Source of the DNA: Setomelanomma holmii
Lineage: Eukaryota; Ascomycota; Dothideomycetes; Pleosporales; Phaeosphaeriaceae
Assembly: GCA_010015745.1 (NCBI GenBank)
Contig: ML978294.1
Span: forward strand, 1,074 to 65,073
Direction: 5' to 3'
Length of the DNA: 64,000 nt
Of the stretch, positions 63,709 through 64,000 are shown piece by piece (the stretch's first letter is position 1; each line of letters begins with the position of its first letter). Below the pieces are notes generated by a model. The model saw nothing but the letters and a program-made list of their open reading frames with translations, had not been told where the DNA came from and did no database searches. Both the position numbers and the translations under genes were made by a program.

Positions 63709-64000
63709 AGCCGAGGAGGAATGACTGATGTTGTCACGACAGGTCAGGGTGGTCGAGACAGCGAGCCATGAGGCATAAAAGTGGCGAGTTGGTTTGCTCG
63801 ACATAAGAGACTACTTTGGCATAATCACGCGCGTAGACTCAGTTCTGTACTGATGTACTGCGCACGGCATCAGGACACAAAGATTGCATCAAATTTGACA
63901 ACAATTGCACGTGCCAAACGGTTCACCGCTCATTATACTTACATGCTTGGTAGCGGTGCATAATTGCCATGTGCACATGTCAGGGGCGAATGTTGTGGCT
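63709..64000. other. 3' flank at the window edge
   Basis: A small ORF (63781-63963) is not supported. I see nothing else before the window ends. Confidence 0.4.

Noticed and set aside
1..64000. CRISPR arrays, operons, ribosome binding sites
   Set aside because: The window is eukaryotic: spliceosomal introns, Pol III tRNA and retroelements; no regularly spaced repeats were seen.

Overview
This window is filamentous-ascomycete nuclear DNA. The evidence is spliceosomal introns of about 44-68 nt with GT...AG ends, a Zn2Cys6 regulator, HET and NLR-type incompatibility genes, fungal-only families (DUF7053, DUF3669, CorA-like, Zrg17-like) and retro- and DNA transposons carrying C-to-T type stop codons that look like RIP (repeat-induced point mutation). 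A Dothideomycete is my best guess from gene style; this is inference.

Layout. 1-2.9 kb: the 3' end of a Ty1/Copia element inserted into an already broken PNP-NACHT NLR gene. 3.4-26.2 kb: mostly ordinary genes (CorA-like transporter, DUF7053 protein, lipid kinase, small single-pass membrane protein, a 1780-residue secreted dibasic-rich protein, an atypical aspartic-protease-like membrane protein, a Cys/His-finger protein, a Zn2Cys6 factor, an ISG12-like membrane protein). DUF3669 and NmrA-like pseudogenes lie among them. 26.3-31.1 kb: accessory stretch with two head-to-head members of an unrecognised Cys-motif family, one broken, and a HET-gene remnant. 31.4-38.1 kb: housekeeping block (RING-CH ligase, Cys-rich small protein, TANGO2, Tic20/DUF4870-like protein, RS-rich nuclear protein). 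38.6-53.3 kb: accessory and decaying block with two more HET genes, one split by a defective hAT element; a solo Copia LTR with a perfect 5-bp target duplication; an amine-oxidase fragment; a GPI-type cell-wall glycoprotein gene split by a Fot1/Pogo element; and a third Cys-motif paralogue. 53.6-64 kb: ordinary genes (cyclin, 2-TM protein, Zrg17-like zinc transporter, RBR ubiquitin ligase, mitochondrial protein) plus one tRNA gene.

The most striking object is the tRNA-Phe(GAA) gene at 56183-56319. It folds as a perfect 73-nt tRNA only after removal of two insertions. One is a canonical 14-nt intron at position 37/38. The other is a 50-nt insertion in the T arm with the full marks of an mRNA-type intron (GTAAGT, TACTAAC, AG). 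The second most interesting is the secreted protein at 11678-17124, which resembles the Kex2-processed repeat proteins of fungi.

Genes were read from sequence alone. Exon borders were chosen by GT/AG plus reading-frame continuity and are predictions.
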